From contig NC_081405.1 of NCBI RefSeq assembly GCF_030272615.1, forward strand, positions 475,668,008 through 475,732,007: a stretch of 64,000 bases of DNA. Reading direction: 5' to 3'. The DNA is from Cryptomeria japonica (lineage: Eukaryota > Streptophyta > Pinopsida > Cupressales > Cupressaceae). Below are positions 46,503 through 56,089 of the stretch, in pieces; position 1 is the stretch's first letter; every line of letters starts with the position of its first letter. Under the pieces are notes generated by a model. The model was given only the letters and a program-made list of their open reading frames with translations. It had not been told where the DNA came from and searched no databases. Both the position numbers and the translations under genes were made by a program.

Positions 46503-49364
46503 ATGAGTTTTACAACAATAAGTCCTACTTACACTATTCCCGTTAGACGAAGCCATAGAATTAAGTCTTTCCGAGGTTTAACTACCGAGGAGATGGAACC
46601 TAATTTGAATAGCCTTTTTAACGAGGATATGGGTAATTCCTTTAATCCTCCTAATGATGAAGAAGCTCTCCATGAGGTTTCTGTAGAACAACTTTCGAAA
46701 TTGGATAATCAATTTGATGGTTTTCACCAATGGATGTCTCATGAATATCCCGATAGTCAAGCTCTTCCTTTAATTGAGGGTCTAAAACGCATGCTTCAAA
46801 GTGATAAGAATGGAATTGATATTTTGCGTGGTATTGCACACATTGTGGATTCGAATGTGATGCCTATGAAGAGTTATGCCGAATCTTTAGGTTATACACA
46901 ACCTCCTACACAAGTCAATCATTTTGTTCCTTTGACAGCTTCTATTGCTAGCATACCTACCTTTACATCAAATATAATGACTACTTCTATACAAGACATT
47001 CCTCCTATGATCACCAGTCATGGGGGCAATCCTTCCTCTTCAATTAACCCTATTCCTTCATTCAATCCGACTTCTTCATTCATTCCTACAATGAGTGTCC
47101 CTATTATATCTTCACAAATGAACATTACACAAGGGGGCAATTCATTTAACCATTCCATTCCTCCTTGTAGTGTTCCTCCTATCCAATCATCCCCTATGAT
47201 TGACTATCATAGGGTCCCACCACCTTATCCTCTACCTTCTTTCAATAACATAACACCTCCATCTCAATCTAACACGTCTAATATGAATTCTTCGACTGAA
47301 GCGACCATTAACAATCTTGCACAAACTGTCTCTTCTTTACAGCAACAAATTGCCTCTATGAATCAATCTAAGTTTAGTGTGCCCACATTTGATGTTGCGA
47401 GCCCACTTTCTCTTGACATTGTTCGAGCTATCCCTCCTAAACATGTTGAAATCCCGCATTTGGAGCTTTATAATGGTAAAGGTGGTCCTCTAACACATGT
47501 TAAGACTTTTCAAACAATATGTACTGATTTTGCTTATGACCAAAGGTTGCTTGCAAAACTGTTTACTAGAACATTAAGAGACAAAGCCCTACAATGGTAT
47601 TGCTCGTTGCCTTCTTATTCTATTACTTCTTTCGAACAACTTGCAAATGCTTTCATTCAACAATTTCAAAACAATATAAGTCCTAAAGTTACTTTGATTG
47701 ATTTAATGCATTGTAAACAAGGTGTTAAAGAAAAAGTAACTGATTTCATTGGTAGATATAAGCATTTGTATGCTCAAATTTCTTTTCCAGTGCCTGATAA
47801 TGATATTCAAAGAATCTTTATTTCTAATTTTCAAAAAGATATTCGAGACAAACTTCTGTTTTCTGAGTTTACTTCTTTCCAACAGTTGTGTGCCACTCTT
47901 CACAATTATCAACTGACTGTGAGTCAAATGGAACAATCACATCCTATGGCTCCGAGTGATAAGGGTGATAGCAGTCAACAACCATTTGGAAAGTTTAAAC
48001 CGAATAGAGATTCCATCAAATTCAATGAAAATATCATCAACAACAATGTGAATGCAACATCAGGTGTGCCTCCTATTTCTAAGTTTTTCAAGAAAGAAAG
48101 AAAGTATACTCCTTTGAATGAATCATTGCATAGTATTATGAATAAGTTATTGGAACAAAATGTGCTTACTCTTCCTCCTATAAGGCAAATTGATCCTGCA
48201 AAGATTACTTCACCTTATTTTGATAACAAATCTTTTTGTCACTTTCATCATCAGCCTGGGCATGATACTGAAAAATGTTTTTCTTTAAAAGGTAAAATTC
48301 AAGATTTGATTGATAATAATACTATCTCTGTTTCTGGAGTGAATGATAAAGGCAACACGTCTGTAGCTCCTCCTAACCAAAATCTTCAGATTTTTACTGA
48401 TCCATTACCTTCCCATACCTCTAATGCGGTTGAGGCTAATGATTCCTCTCTCTCATCTGATGGTCTTGTGTCTATGACTCCGAATGTGATTAACTTTGTA
48501 GAGCAGCAAGAAAACCCTAAAGAACCTTCCATCACATTTGATTCTAGTGAAACCATTAGGGCACCTGATGGTCCTTTATACATAGTTGCAAAAGTCAAGA
48601 ATACACCTTGCCATGGAGTGCTTATTGATCCTTCGTGCATGGTTAATGTTATTACTGAAGAATTTCTTTTTACTTTGCAATTGAATCAAGTGATCTATGA
48701 CAAAACAGATGTGATTGTGAAATTATTTGATGCATTTTCTTCTCCTGAAATTGGTTCTATTACATTACCTATTGAGGTCCATAACAAATCTCTTGATGTG
48801 AACTTTGCTATTATTCCTTCATCCGAACAATTTCGTGTGAAGCTTGGCTATCCTTGGCTATCTTCCATGAAAGCTATTGCTTCTCCTATTCATAAATGTT
48901 TGAAATTTCCCCATAATGGTGAAGTTGTTACTGTCAATCATAGTCTCTTTAAACCAGCTGAAAGAACTTCTAGCGTTCCTATTGATTATTTTTGGCCTAA
49001 ACAATTCCAATCTCTTCCTCCGCGAAGTGATCATCTTTTCAAATCTTATCAAAAGTGGAAAACAGATATGATCCTATCTCTAAGTGAACCTAGAACACCC
49101 AAACTTGACATTCCTATCATTCTTGAGAAGGAAGTTCTTCCTTTGAAAGATAAAACTAATATCTTTCCTCAAGAAGATTCTCAACCTATTCCCATGGATG
49201 TGACTATGTCTATGCCTAATAAACTTCCTAAAAGTAGACCTATACCTCCTCGTCATGATGGACTTGGTCTTCTTCCTAAACCAAAAATTCCTCCTTTATA
49301 TGGAGCAGTTCCTCCTCCGTCCTTTTATAGAGAAAAGAGACCTTCTTCTTCTCCTATTATCTAG
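46503..49364 (+). CDS. Gag-protease polyprotein of element G, 953 codons
   Basis: The frame is unbroken. Residues 1-290 are Pro/Ser-rich with little structure. About 300-475 is a retrotransposon Gag capsid domain (ALQWYCSLP, FIGRYKHLY). Residues 578-591 are a zinc knuckle of the form CxxHxxxGHxTxxC. About 690-800 is a retropepsin-like fold whose active-site triad reads DPS (residue 709 onward) instead of DTG or DSG, so catalysis is doubtful. The end is Pro-rich. A TAG at 49362-49364 stops it, but the same frame continues 168 codons to 49868, crossing into the LTR remnant. Its role would be particle formation and polyprotein processing. No pol follows. Confidence 0.85.
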   Translation: MSFTTISPTYTIPVRRSHRIKSFRGLTTEEMEPNLNSLFNEDMGNSFNPPNDEEALHEVSVEQLSKLDNQFDGFHQWMSHEYPDSQALPLIEGLKRMLQSDKNGIDILRGIAHIVDSNVMPMKSYAESLGYTQPPTQVNHFVPLTASIASIPTFTSNIMTTSIQDIPPMITSHGGNPSSSINPIPSFNPTSSFIPTMSVPIISSQMNITQGGNSFNHSIPPCSVPPIQSSPMIDYHRVPPPYPLPSFNNITPPSQSNTSNMNSSTEATINNLAQTVSSLQQQIASMNQSKFSVPTFDVASPLSLDIVRAIPPKHVEIPHLELYNGKGGPLTHVKTFQTICTDFAYDQRLLAKLFTRTLRDKALQWYCSLPSYSITSFEQLANAFIQQFQNNISPKVTLIDLMHCKQGVKEKVTDFIGRYKHLYAQISFPVPDNDIQRIFISNFQKDIRDKLLFSEFTSFQQLCATLHNYQLTVSQMEQSHPMAPSDKGDSSQQPFGKFKPNRDSIKFNENIINNNVNATSGVPPISKFFKKERKYTPLNESLHSIMNKLLEQNVLTLPPIRQIDPAKITSPYFDNKSFCHFHHQPGHDTEKCFSLKGKIQDLIDNNTISVSGVNDKGNTSVAPPNQNLQIFTDPLPSHTSNAVEANDSSLSSDGLVSMTPNVINFVEQQENPKEPSITFDSSETIRAPDGPLYIVAKVKNTPCHGVLIDPSCMVNVITEEFLFTLQLNQVIYDKTDVIVKLFDAFSSPEIGSITLPIEVHNKSLDVNFAIIPSSEQFRVKLGYPWLSSMKAIASPIHKCLKFPHNGEVVTVNHSLFKPAERTSSVPIDYFWPKQFQSLPPRSDHLFKSYQKWKTDMILSLSEPRTPKLDIPIILEKEVLPLKDKTNIFPQEDSQPIPMDVTMSMPNKLPKSRPIPPRHDGLGLLPKPKIPPLYGAVPPPSFYREKRPSSSPII

Positions 49365-49767
49365 CCTAAGAGACCACAACCTAAACACCCAAGTGATAAG
49401 GATGAGAACATTCCTCCTCCTCAATCTTCTTCACTTCCTACTAAGACTAGACGAAATTGTTCTGCACGTGAACGCCAACGAAAGCGTCGTCTTAGGGCTC
49501 AAGCAGCCGCTTCTCAAACTTTACAATCTCCAAAAACACCTTCAACAAGCATTATTCCATTTTCTCCTCAACCAGAAATTGAGCCTAAATCTCCTAAACA
49601 TAAGATGCATGATGGTCTTGATCCTGTGCGAGTTAAAGATCCTATTTTTATAAATCTTGATGATGATATAGATGAAAATGTTATTCATGATGAACATGTT
49701 ACTCCTCTTGCTTCTGATAGTGAATATGAACTTGTTGATATTGATAACCATTTATCTAATGAATTTT

Positions 49768-49983
49768 CAAAAGAGGGTAGCCTTCCTGTCTTGACCCTTG
49801 AAACTCATTTAGCATCCAATCTTACATTGTGTGGGATTGGATCTCGTGAGTTTCAACCCCTCTTTTGAATGTAAAGTCTCTCCCTTAAGTGAAAACCATC
49901 AACCCTAGCGACCTCCCTTCTCTCTCCTCGGAGTTAGAAGAGGGGAGAGCTACTAGGGTTCGATTGCGATTTTCCGCTTTACA
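49768..49983 (+). repeat. Remnant of the 3' LTR of element G
   Basis: It is nearly identical to 45108-45324, ending CGCTTTACA followed by the GATTT duplication. The gag frame reads into it and ends at 49868. Confidence 0.85.
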
Positions 49984-50303
49984 GATTTATATTTTGAAAA
50001 ATTCACTTATAGATCTATAAAATGGTATTTTTACATTTCAAAAAAAAAATTGTTTATAAGAGTAGGAGTTGTTGAAAAATCAAGTTTTTTTTAATTTTTG
50101 GTAATTAGACCCAAAGTGGTATAAAATATACATTTAGTAGACACTTCCAATTAGAAAAGTTGTGGCCCATATATAACTTAGCTATAATGAATTTGTATAG
50201 ATCATATGTTTGACTAAAATTAATTTTTAGTTAGAATTACTTAAATTCACTTGTGCTGATAAGCTGACCTGAAATGTGACATTTTTTTGCTTGTACCCAA
50301 TAA
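49984..50303. mobile_element. Probable TIR DNA transposon, right part
   Basis: AT-rich and non-coding, ending TGTGACATTTTTTTGCTTG then TACCC, the inverted counterpart of the left end at 43413. See the left part. Confidence 0.45.
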
Positions 50304-51422
50304 TATCATGGCACACCTTGGGATCCCTTTGAGCATTAAAGTCTCACTCAAAGAAATGTGGGAATGTTTCTTGTCTAAAATCTAAAATAAACTCCTAAAT
50401 TGGACCAATAGATTTCTATCCATGACTAATAGAATTTAAGTTGTCAATAAAATCCTCTTAACTATTTATTCTTACATCTCTTCTTGTTGTCTTCCCTCTA
50501 AAACTTGTTATGCTTGTAATCTCTTCGATTAATGAGGGACTTTTTTCAAGCTAAGTTGGGAAATAAAAATGCCTAGTTGTGACTTCATGGATTCACAACG
50601 TTCAACCAAAAGATAGAGGAGTATTGAGAGTCATAGATCCTTGTACTCAAGGAATTTGTCTCACAACTAAATAGATTGTAAGGGCATTGTATTGTCATGC
50701 TCCTTAGAAACATCTAGTTCTCCATCATATTCAAACTGTAATTGTTGGTCATTCACAGGACTTGGTAAACTAGAAGCATAAAATTCTTCTTTCCCTTTAT
50801 ATTTCAAAACTCATGGTTCTACCCTTTCAATTCCATTTGGAGTTCTTGATAGACTAATTCAAAAAAATTATCTTGGTATGATTAAACCTTGAGTCATGGA
50901 TTAAGTTTTGACTCCTCCTCCATTTAGAAGATCCCCTTGATTCATCAAGGCAATGCTCCTCTTGCTAACAACAAAAAACTTAAAGATAAACAAATCTTTT
51001 AAAAAGCATTCAATTTTTTTCGAGACTTGTTGGATCCCATTATATTTGACTAGAAATAATTTCAACAACTTACATTTCAATTTGGGCTTTCCCATTCAAA
51101 CAATACTATACTTGAAAAAGTCCAATAATTATCTACCTCTCAAACTTTATTATTTGTTGTTTGTCACTTGCTAGGATAAATTCCTTCAAGATTGGAAATG
51201 ATCCAAGAATCAAAACCTTCAATTATTTCTTCTCAAAACTATCTATAGACAACTCCCTCCTTTTATATCCTTGTCTTGTTGTCATAACCTCAAATTATAC
51301 TACAAGTGTAGCTAATCTAGATGGGACAAGTTAGACTCTCTTATTTGGAGGTCCAAATTTGCTACTCAAGCCTAATTAATTTCTTGGAATTTCTACATGT
51401 TAAAGTCTCTATTGGTGATTGA

Positions 51423-51426
<4 letters not shown>

Positions 51427-51500
<74 letters not shown>
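51427..51500. repeat. (TC)37 microsatellite
   Basis: An uninterrupted TC run of 74 bp. The homologous place in LINE copy 2 (about 58420-58442) has only a short imperfect CT-rich stretch, so the run expanded after the copies diverged. Reading frames across it are artefacts. Confidence 0.95.
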
Positions 51501-51502
<2 letters not shown>

Positions 51503-51847
51503 TCATGTCCCTTCTATGCAAAAAAAGGAGTCTATCAAACATGCCTTCTAGCTTTGCTCCCATGCCTAACACCTTTGGAACTTCCTCTCCTCCACTCTCC
51601 CTTCTCTTTTTCCCTAGGTTTGATCTTTGATAATGACACTTCTTGGACTTTCCCCTCACCACAATGTCGTCAACTAGACCTTAAAACACATTATCCTTAG
51701 GCATATCTAGAGATTCTGATATCTAGTTACCTTCTCTCACACTTTCTATTCCCTTCAAATTGAAGCTCTGATTATTACTATGAATTTATACCCCCAATAT
51801 CCTCCTTTTGTAATCTTCTATCTAAACTAACCCTAAGCTTTTAAAAC

Positions 51848-51852
51848 CCTTG
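51848..51852. repeat. Target site duplication of the solo LTR, left copy
   Basis: CCTTG precedes TGTAGCATTG at 51853 and recurs at 52987-52991. LINE copy 2 has it once, at 58782-58786. Confidence 0.9.
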
Positions 51853-52986
51853 TGTAGCATTGTAAATTGTCACTGGGCCAATTTACACCTCATGTTTGTG
51901 TCCCTACTTTAGTGTGTCTCCCCCTCATCTCCTATTTGGGTTCGTTCAATGCCTTAACTCCAATTTTTATGCCACGTACACCTACCAAATGATCCTTTGG
52001 GGCTATCTCCTCCTCCTTGGGGCCAATTTAAGATCCCTAATTGAGGAGGATTGGGACCCAATTTTTAGGGGGAGGGTGTGACCTACCACCCAAACGAGAA
52101 ATGAAATTGGTGGCTCTATGTGACTATTGGAGGTCAGCCTAATTGGTAAATTGACCTAAGATCTCATATATAAAGGCATTTGATCAACTTAATTTCATTC
52201 AAGCATCATAAGCATTCTACCTAAAGAATTCAAGCATTGAAGTGTTCATCATCAAGCATTTTTAGAGATCTTCAAGCCTGCATTTCCTTCATTCAACCAT
52301 TGTGGAGCGAATTACATCATTCATATGCAAGCATGTGTGCGATTAGGGTTTTGTTATGTTATGCCATTTCTTACAACATATGTGATTACATTCAAGAAGA
52401 AAAGCATCATTATCGGTCATTGCAAATCTGACAGTATATCTTTCCATTATTTATTTATCTGTAATATTTCATTCAAGGTTAATTCCTAAACTGGGGTTTG
52501 ACTTATGCAAACCCCTATTCCCAACCTATTTCCCTTCTCTAGTGTGTGCAGGAACAAGTACAGAGTTGCAATCTTCATAATAAGCTTTATTTACAATGAC
52601 GAATCAATCCCCCATTGGAGTACGAAAAGTGCAGAGGACCAGAGTGACCAACATACCAGTCTTGACAAATCAGGAGCTCCTTTTGGGAATAGGTGTGAAT
52701 CTTGTTACAATCCTCAAATCTAGGTTCATGGCTCGATCCAACGACTATAGCTCACCGTTCATGTGTTTTTACTTCAATTCCAACACATTTACCCTAATTT
52801 CAGCATCTTTAACAAATCAATTAGGGAAAGAAGAGGCTCATCCAAGACCCTTGGAATTTGATTCACATTTAGACCTCTTAGGTTTAGATCTGTCAAATTC
52901 CTATTTGATCCTAATGTAATGGTCCCTAAGCAAAATTAGTGATTTTCATCTTTTTGTGGTGGAAGCCCTATTTTTTCACCATTACA
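51853..52986 (+). mobile_element. Element F: solo LTR, relative of the element G LTR
   Basis: 1,134 bp from TGTAGCATTGTAAATTG to ..CACCATTACA, flanked by CCTTG duplications, with no internal region. It has a TATA motif (CATATATAAAGG near 52165), the GGGGTTTG/CAAACCCC hairpin (52493-52515), and a GACGAATCAATCCCCC block matching the G LTR at 44886. It arose by recombination between the two LTRs of an element inserted in the LINE tail. The 107-codon frame at 52596-52919 lies inside it and is not supported as a gene. Confidence 0.9.
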
Positions 52987-53092
52987 CCTTGGTTGACCTA
53001 CAAGCTCAACTCATTTTATTTGAGCCTAAAACTAAAGTCAATGACTACAAAATTGGTCCAACAATGTCGATATGTCAAGAGAATATTGTAAT
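52987..53092 (+). mobile_element. End of LINE copy 1 and junction to the PR-4 locus
   Basis: CCTTGGTTGACCTACAAGCT matches LINE copy 2 at 58782-58801. After that, copy 2 is cut by a copia LTR, so the true LINE 3' end cannot be placed. No poly(A) tail was seen. Confidence 0.5.
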
Positions 53093-54049
53093 GTTTGTTG
53101 ACTATCACAATTTATTGGGATGATAAATTTCCATGATGTTTTGAGGTTCCTATCATAGATGTAGAGCTTTGCCCCATCTAATGTGGCTTATTTCTTTGTT
53201 GACAACTTCATTGGTTTGGGCTAACTTCTTGTTTTACCTACTCAATGTTGGTGATTTAAGGAAGATTAATAACTAGTTCAACTGTCTTACTTTAGCAACC
53301 CTTCTAACTACGAATATCACAACCTTGAGACAACATTATCTTCTAATGTATTTTCCATTATATCTACCTTGTATTGAGTTATTGAGTTTTTTTTGCTATT
53401 ATACAACTCCTTTCATAATCCTCGTTGTAATTGTCTTCCTTCTTAATCTAATAAAATAATTGTAACTTTTAACTTTTCCAAAAAGTTTTAACATCTTGAT
53501 AAATAAATTTTAATGATTCACATACACTGATCCCGAAAAAAATGACAATCCACTAAAAAACGAGTGCCCCACATCAAACTAATTGAACAATTGATCTTAT
53601 AAGCCAATATAACATTGACAAAAACCATAAAAAAATTTTCAAAATACTCCGTGCAAAGTTAACATATTTTCTTAAACTAGACAAACGATTATTACCATAG
53701 ACAATTCAATCCACCATCTCAACACAAACATTCTCAAATCATTAGTAAATCATTTTTCACTCCAAACTTTTTCCAACCATCAAATTTAACAAAGATGAAA
53801 TTAAATTCACACACAATAAAATCTGAAATCACAAAGCCATACGATCAAATACCGTCCAACACTCCATAAGAAACTAAAATAAAAAGCAAATCTTCAACTC
53901 ACAAACAGGACAAATGGTCGACTTCCATAAACCCGGTCGACCCAACACACTACCACAAACCAAACATTTTACTTTATTTATGTATCTGCATTCATTCAAC
54001 GATGTCTATGCAGCCGACAAAATGACTTCTACGTGGATACATCCGTGTA
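53093..54049. other. Downstream flank of the PR-4 gene
   Basis: Its two ends match the PR-4 relic at the window start (53093-53270 with 1-175; 53925 onward with 176 onward). The middle (53280-53800) is a dispersed repeat also at 42660-43260. No other gene is seen. Confidence 0.65.
53974..53979 (-). terminator. Probable polyadenylation signal of the PR-4 gene
   Basis: AATAAA on the minus strand, about 70 bp past the stop codon. Confidence 0.5.
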
Positions 54050-54679
54050 TCACATGACTTGAGCGCCGTCAGAATTCTCTCCATCGCCACAGTTGACAAA
54101 CTGGTAATCGACCATGAGGTGCCCTCGAGCATTTCCTTGACCATTAGTATCCAACTTCCGAAACACATTAATGTCCAAATCCAGACCACCATTACTACAC
54201 TGATCCACAATCCTCACGGTCGCCTGTGACCCCGTCTCGCGGTTCTTGACCCTCAAGCACTTTCCACACGAAGCCTGTCCTCTGGCTCCCACTGGCCCAC
54301 AAAAGGCCGTCCACCCGTACTTCTTCCTCCACGATAGCGGCTTCCCTCCGTCCCAGGTAGAGCAATACGCACTCACAGCGTACAGGTTCCAGTTATTCCT
54401 CTCTGGGTAATATTCGTGATATGTCGATCGAACGTTGAAGGCTTGTTCACCTCCTCCTTCATCGACGCCGCCGCCGCCACCGTGGCAGTTGCTTTGGCAG
54501 CCTCGATCTGGTAAACAGTGGTCATCGGTGGTTCCGCACCACCCCCATTTGCTACAGCATTCGCCATCGCTGCACACTACTCCGCCCGCTTGTGATCCAC
54601 AGTTCTGAGCGGCGCAAAGAAGCGGCGCCGCCAGTGTCGCCGCCAGTAAAAATGCCAACGCCTTCGTTTCCATTCCCAT
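54050..54679 (-). CDS. PR4: PR-4 protein, class I: chitin-binding (hevein) + barwin domains
   Basis: A 209-residue secreted defence protein in one uninterrupted frame. Residues 1-24 are a signal peptide (hydrophobic [14 protein letters not shown], likely cut before QNCG). Residues 25-65 are a hevein domain with all eight cysteines and the CCSKWGWCG chitin-binding core. A Gly-rich hinge follows (about 66-78). Residues 79-198 are a barwin domain with its six cysteines and the conserved His in STYHEYY and RGHLMVDY, positions tied to RNase activity in characterised PR-4 proteins. A 12-residue tail after VNCGD could be a vacuolar signal, as in class I relatives. The start may be Met1 or Met3. No intron is needed. 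A TATA box lies about 65 bp upstream. Binding of fungal chitin is the family role. It is the only intact host gene recognised here. Confidence 0.95.
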   Translation of the reverse strand: MGMETKALAFLLAATLAAPLLCAAQNCGSQAGGVVCSDGECCSKWGWCGTTDDHCLPDRGCQSNCHGGGGGVDEGGGEQAFNVRSTYHEYYPERNNWNLYAVSAYCSTWDGGKPLSWRKKYGWTAFCGPVGARGQASCGKCLRVKNRETGSQATVRIVDQCSNGGLDLDINVFRKLDTNGQGNARGHLMVDYQFVNCGDGENSDGAQVM

Positions 54680-54741
54680 CGATGGCTTTTACAGTTGTGA
54701 TGATTAATGGTTGTAGATTGGAGATGAGGAGGAGGAGCAGG

Positions 54742-54753
54742 CCTATTTATAGG
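54742..54753 (-). promoter_or_regulatory. TATA box of the PR-4 gene
   Basis: The minus strand reads CCTATAAATAGG about 65 bp before the ATG. It is a strong plant TATA context and fits an inducible gene. It is deleted in the relic at 1-720. Confidence 0.8.
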
Positions 54754-55156
54754 CTCAGTCAGGTTAGGGGGCTTTATGAAGGATGATTTGTTAAGCGGCT
54801 CGTGTGGGCCAAGGCGGCGGACATGACTAATCCAGATTCATGACGATTTGTCACAAAAAAGGGTGCCAATTGCTGACACACCCACCATTTCTTTTTTTAA
54901 ATGAACAGATTTGAAGTCACTGAATGTGGCTTATGGCCCGTTTTATGCGGGTCTTCTTTGAAATCCAATGGATGGACTATCTCAGCTGCTTTAATGGCCT
55001 TTAATGGAGTCATTAATTGGTCATCATGATAACGTAGAGAGCAGCACGCGTGTATAGAAGAATTCGTTCGACTAAAGAAATAGAACAATATTGCATGTCA
55101 AGCTTCTCGTTCGTCACCATGCTTATCCAAATCCACATCAAGGTTGAGAAGAAAAT
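54754..55156. other. Upstream flank of the PR-4 gene
   Basis: No gene is seen. From about 54830 it matches 246-560 of the window. Part of the promoter-distal sequence is therefore kept in the relic. Confidence 0.6.
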
Positions 55157-55450
55157 ATATATTTTTTTTAATAGGACTGAATAGAAATGAAGTGTAAGGG
55201 TGAAAATGTTTATTCATTCACAACGTGTAGAGGAGAAAATATATTTTGGTAAAATTAAGAAAAGGGAAAGGTATTAGTAGTCATTATAACTAATTTCATA
55301 CATATATATTTTTTTTAATAGGACTGAATAGAAATGAAGTGTAAGGGTGAAAATGTTTATTCATTCACAACGTGTCGAGGAGAAAATATATTTTGGTAAA
55401 ATTAAGAAAAGGGAAAGGTTTTAGTAATCATTATAACTAATTTCATACAT
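55157..55450. repeat. 147-bp tandem duplication upstream of PR-4
   Basis: 55157-55303 and 55304-55450 are nearly identical (GGACTGAATAGAAATGAAG at 55174 and 55321). The relic at 560-720 has only one, more divergent unit, so the duplication is specific to this copy and fairly recent. Confidence 0.9.
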
Positions 55451-56089
55451 CTTAAGTTCTTAAATGGTACATTAGATAGTACAATAATACATTACATAAG
55501 GTATCATATAGAATGTCCAAGGTATCCCAAATTTTACCATATTGGCTTGGGCCCTATGAATCATTTCAGTTTTTATTTTTATAACTTTCATGAACTCATA
55601 CATCCATGGTTCAAAGGTGCCTCAGATAGGCAATCCTTCTACTCTACTTAGAAGGGTGATTGCATCACTAATTTCATTCTTAAAACCACTTTTGCATAAA
55701 GTATTTGGTAATTTGGAAATAGATTTTTTCTTCTTATCCTCGACAAGCCAACCTACATGAATAGATCTCTTATGAGATCATTTCCTTTCTCTCTTTCATT
55801 TATCTTCTTTAATATCTATTGTCATTTTTTACTTTTTATTGTACATTCACCTAGTTTTACTTTATCTAGAGCACATATATGTCACTTTGAGCTCTTTGTA
55901 TGGAACCCCATACTCTGTCTGTATGGGATGCTAGCATGTCGCATTGTCATGAAAGTCTACATGTTCGTCCTTAGGCAAAGAGTTGGTAGAGGATGTTAGG
56001 AAGCCTCTGCGATCTATATTGTGCTATCTATGGGGTACTTGATAGCCTTTGGCTTTGTACTCATCTTGAGTGGAGAGGTCGATTAGTGA
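55451..56089. other. Intergenic, nothing firm
   Basis: A short open frame at 55757-55999 has no recognisable content. The right end grades into LINE sequence. Confidence 0.4.

Larger units (their letters stand above)
44060..49983 (+). mobile_element. Element G: gypsy-type element with internal deletion of pol
   Basis: The order is 5' LTR (44060-45324), primer site, long leader (to 46502), gag-protease ORF (46503-49364, continuing to 49868 past one stop), then only the last 216 or so bp of the 3' LTR (49768-49983). Matching GATTT duplications show that both outer ends are original, so pol and most of the 3' LTR were lost by a deletion within the inserted element. The junction lies near 49768, at CAAAAGAGGGTAGCC. 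Confidence 0.85.
50304..51852 (+). mobile_element. LINE ORF2 remnant, main part of LINE copy 1
   Basis: It matches LINE copy 2 at 57296-58786. Conceptual translation across several frames gives the C-terminal ORF2 pattern of plant L1-type LINEs (LSMTNRI..VVNKILL, then a Cys/Trp-rich segment). Many frameshifts and stops are present. A (TC)n microsatellite and a solo LTR lie in the tail. Confidence 0.7.

Noticed and set aside
46503..49364. Host gene with a 953-codon ORF
   Set aside because: Gag capsid, CxxHxxxGHxTxxC knuckle, retropepsin-like fold, flanking LTR and target duplications show it is retroelement gag-protease.
51393..51700. ORFs made of Ser-Leu or Arg-Glu repeats
   Set aside because: They are read through the (TC)n microsatellite on either strand.
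52596..52919. 107-codon ORF
   Set aside because: It lies within the solo LTR, has no family features, and overlaps sequence shared with the G LTR.
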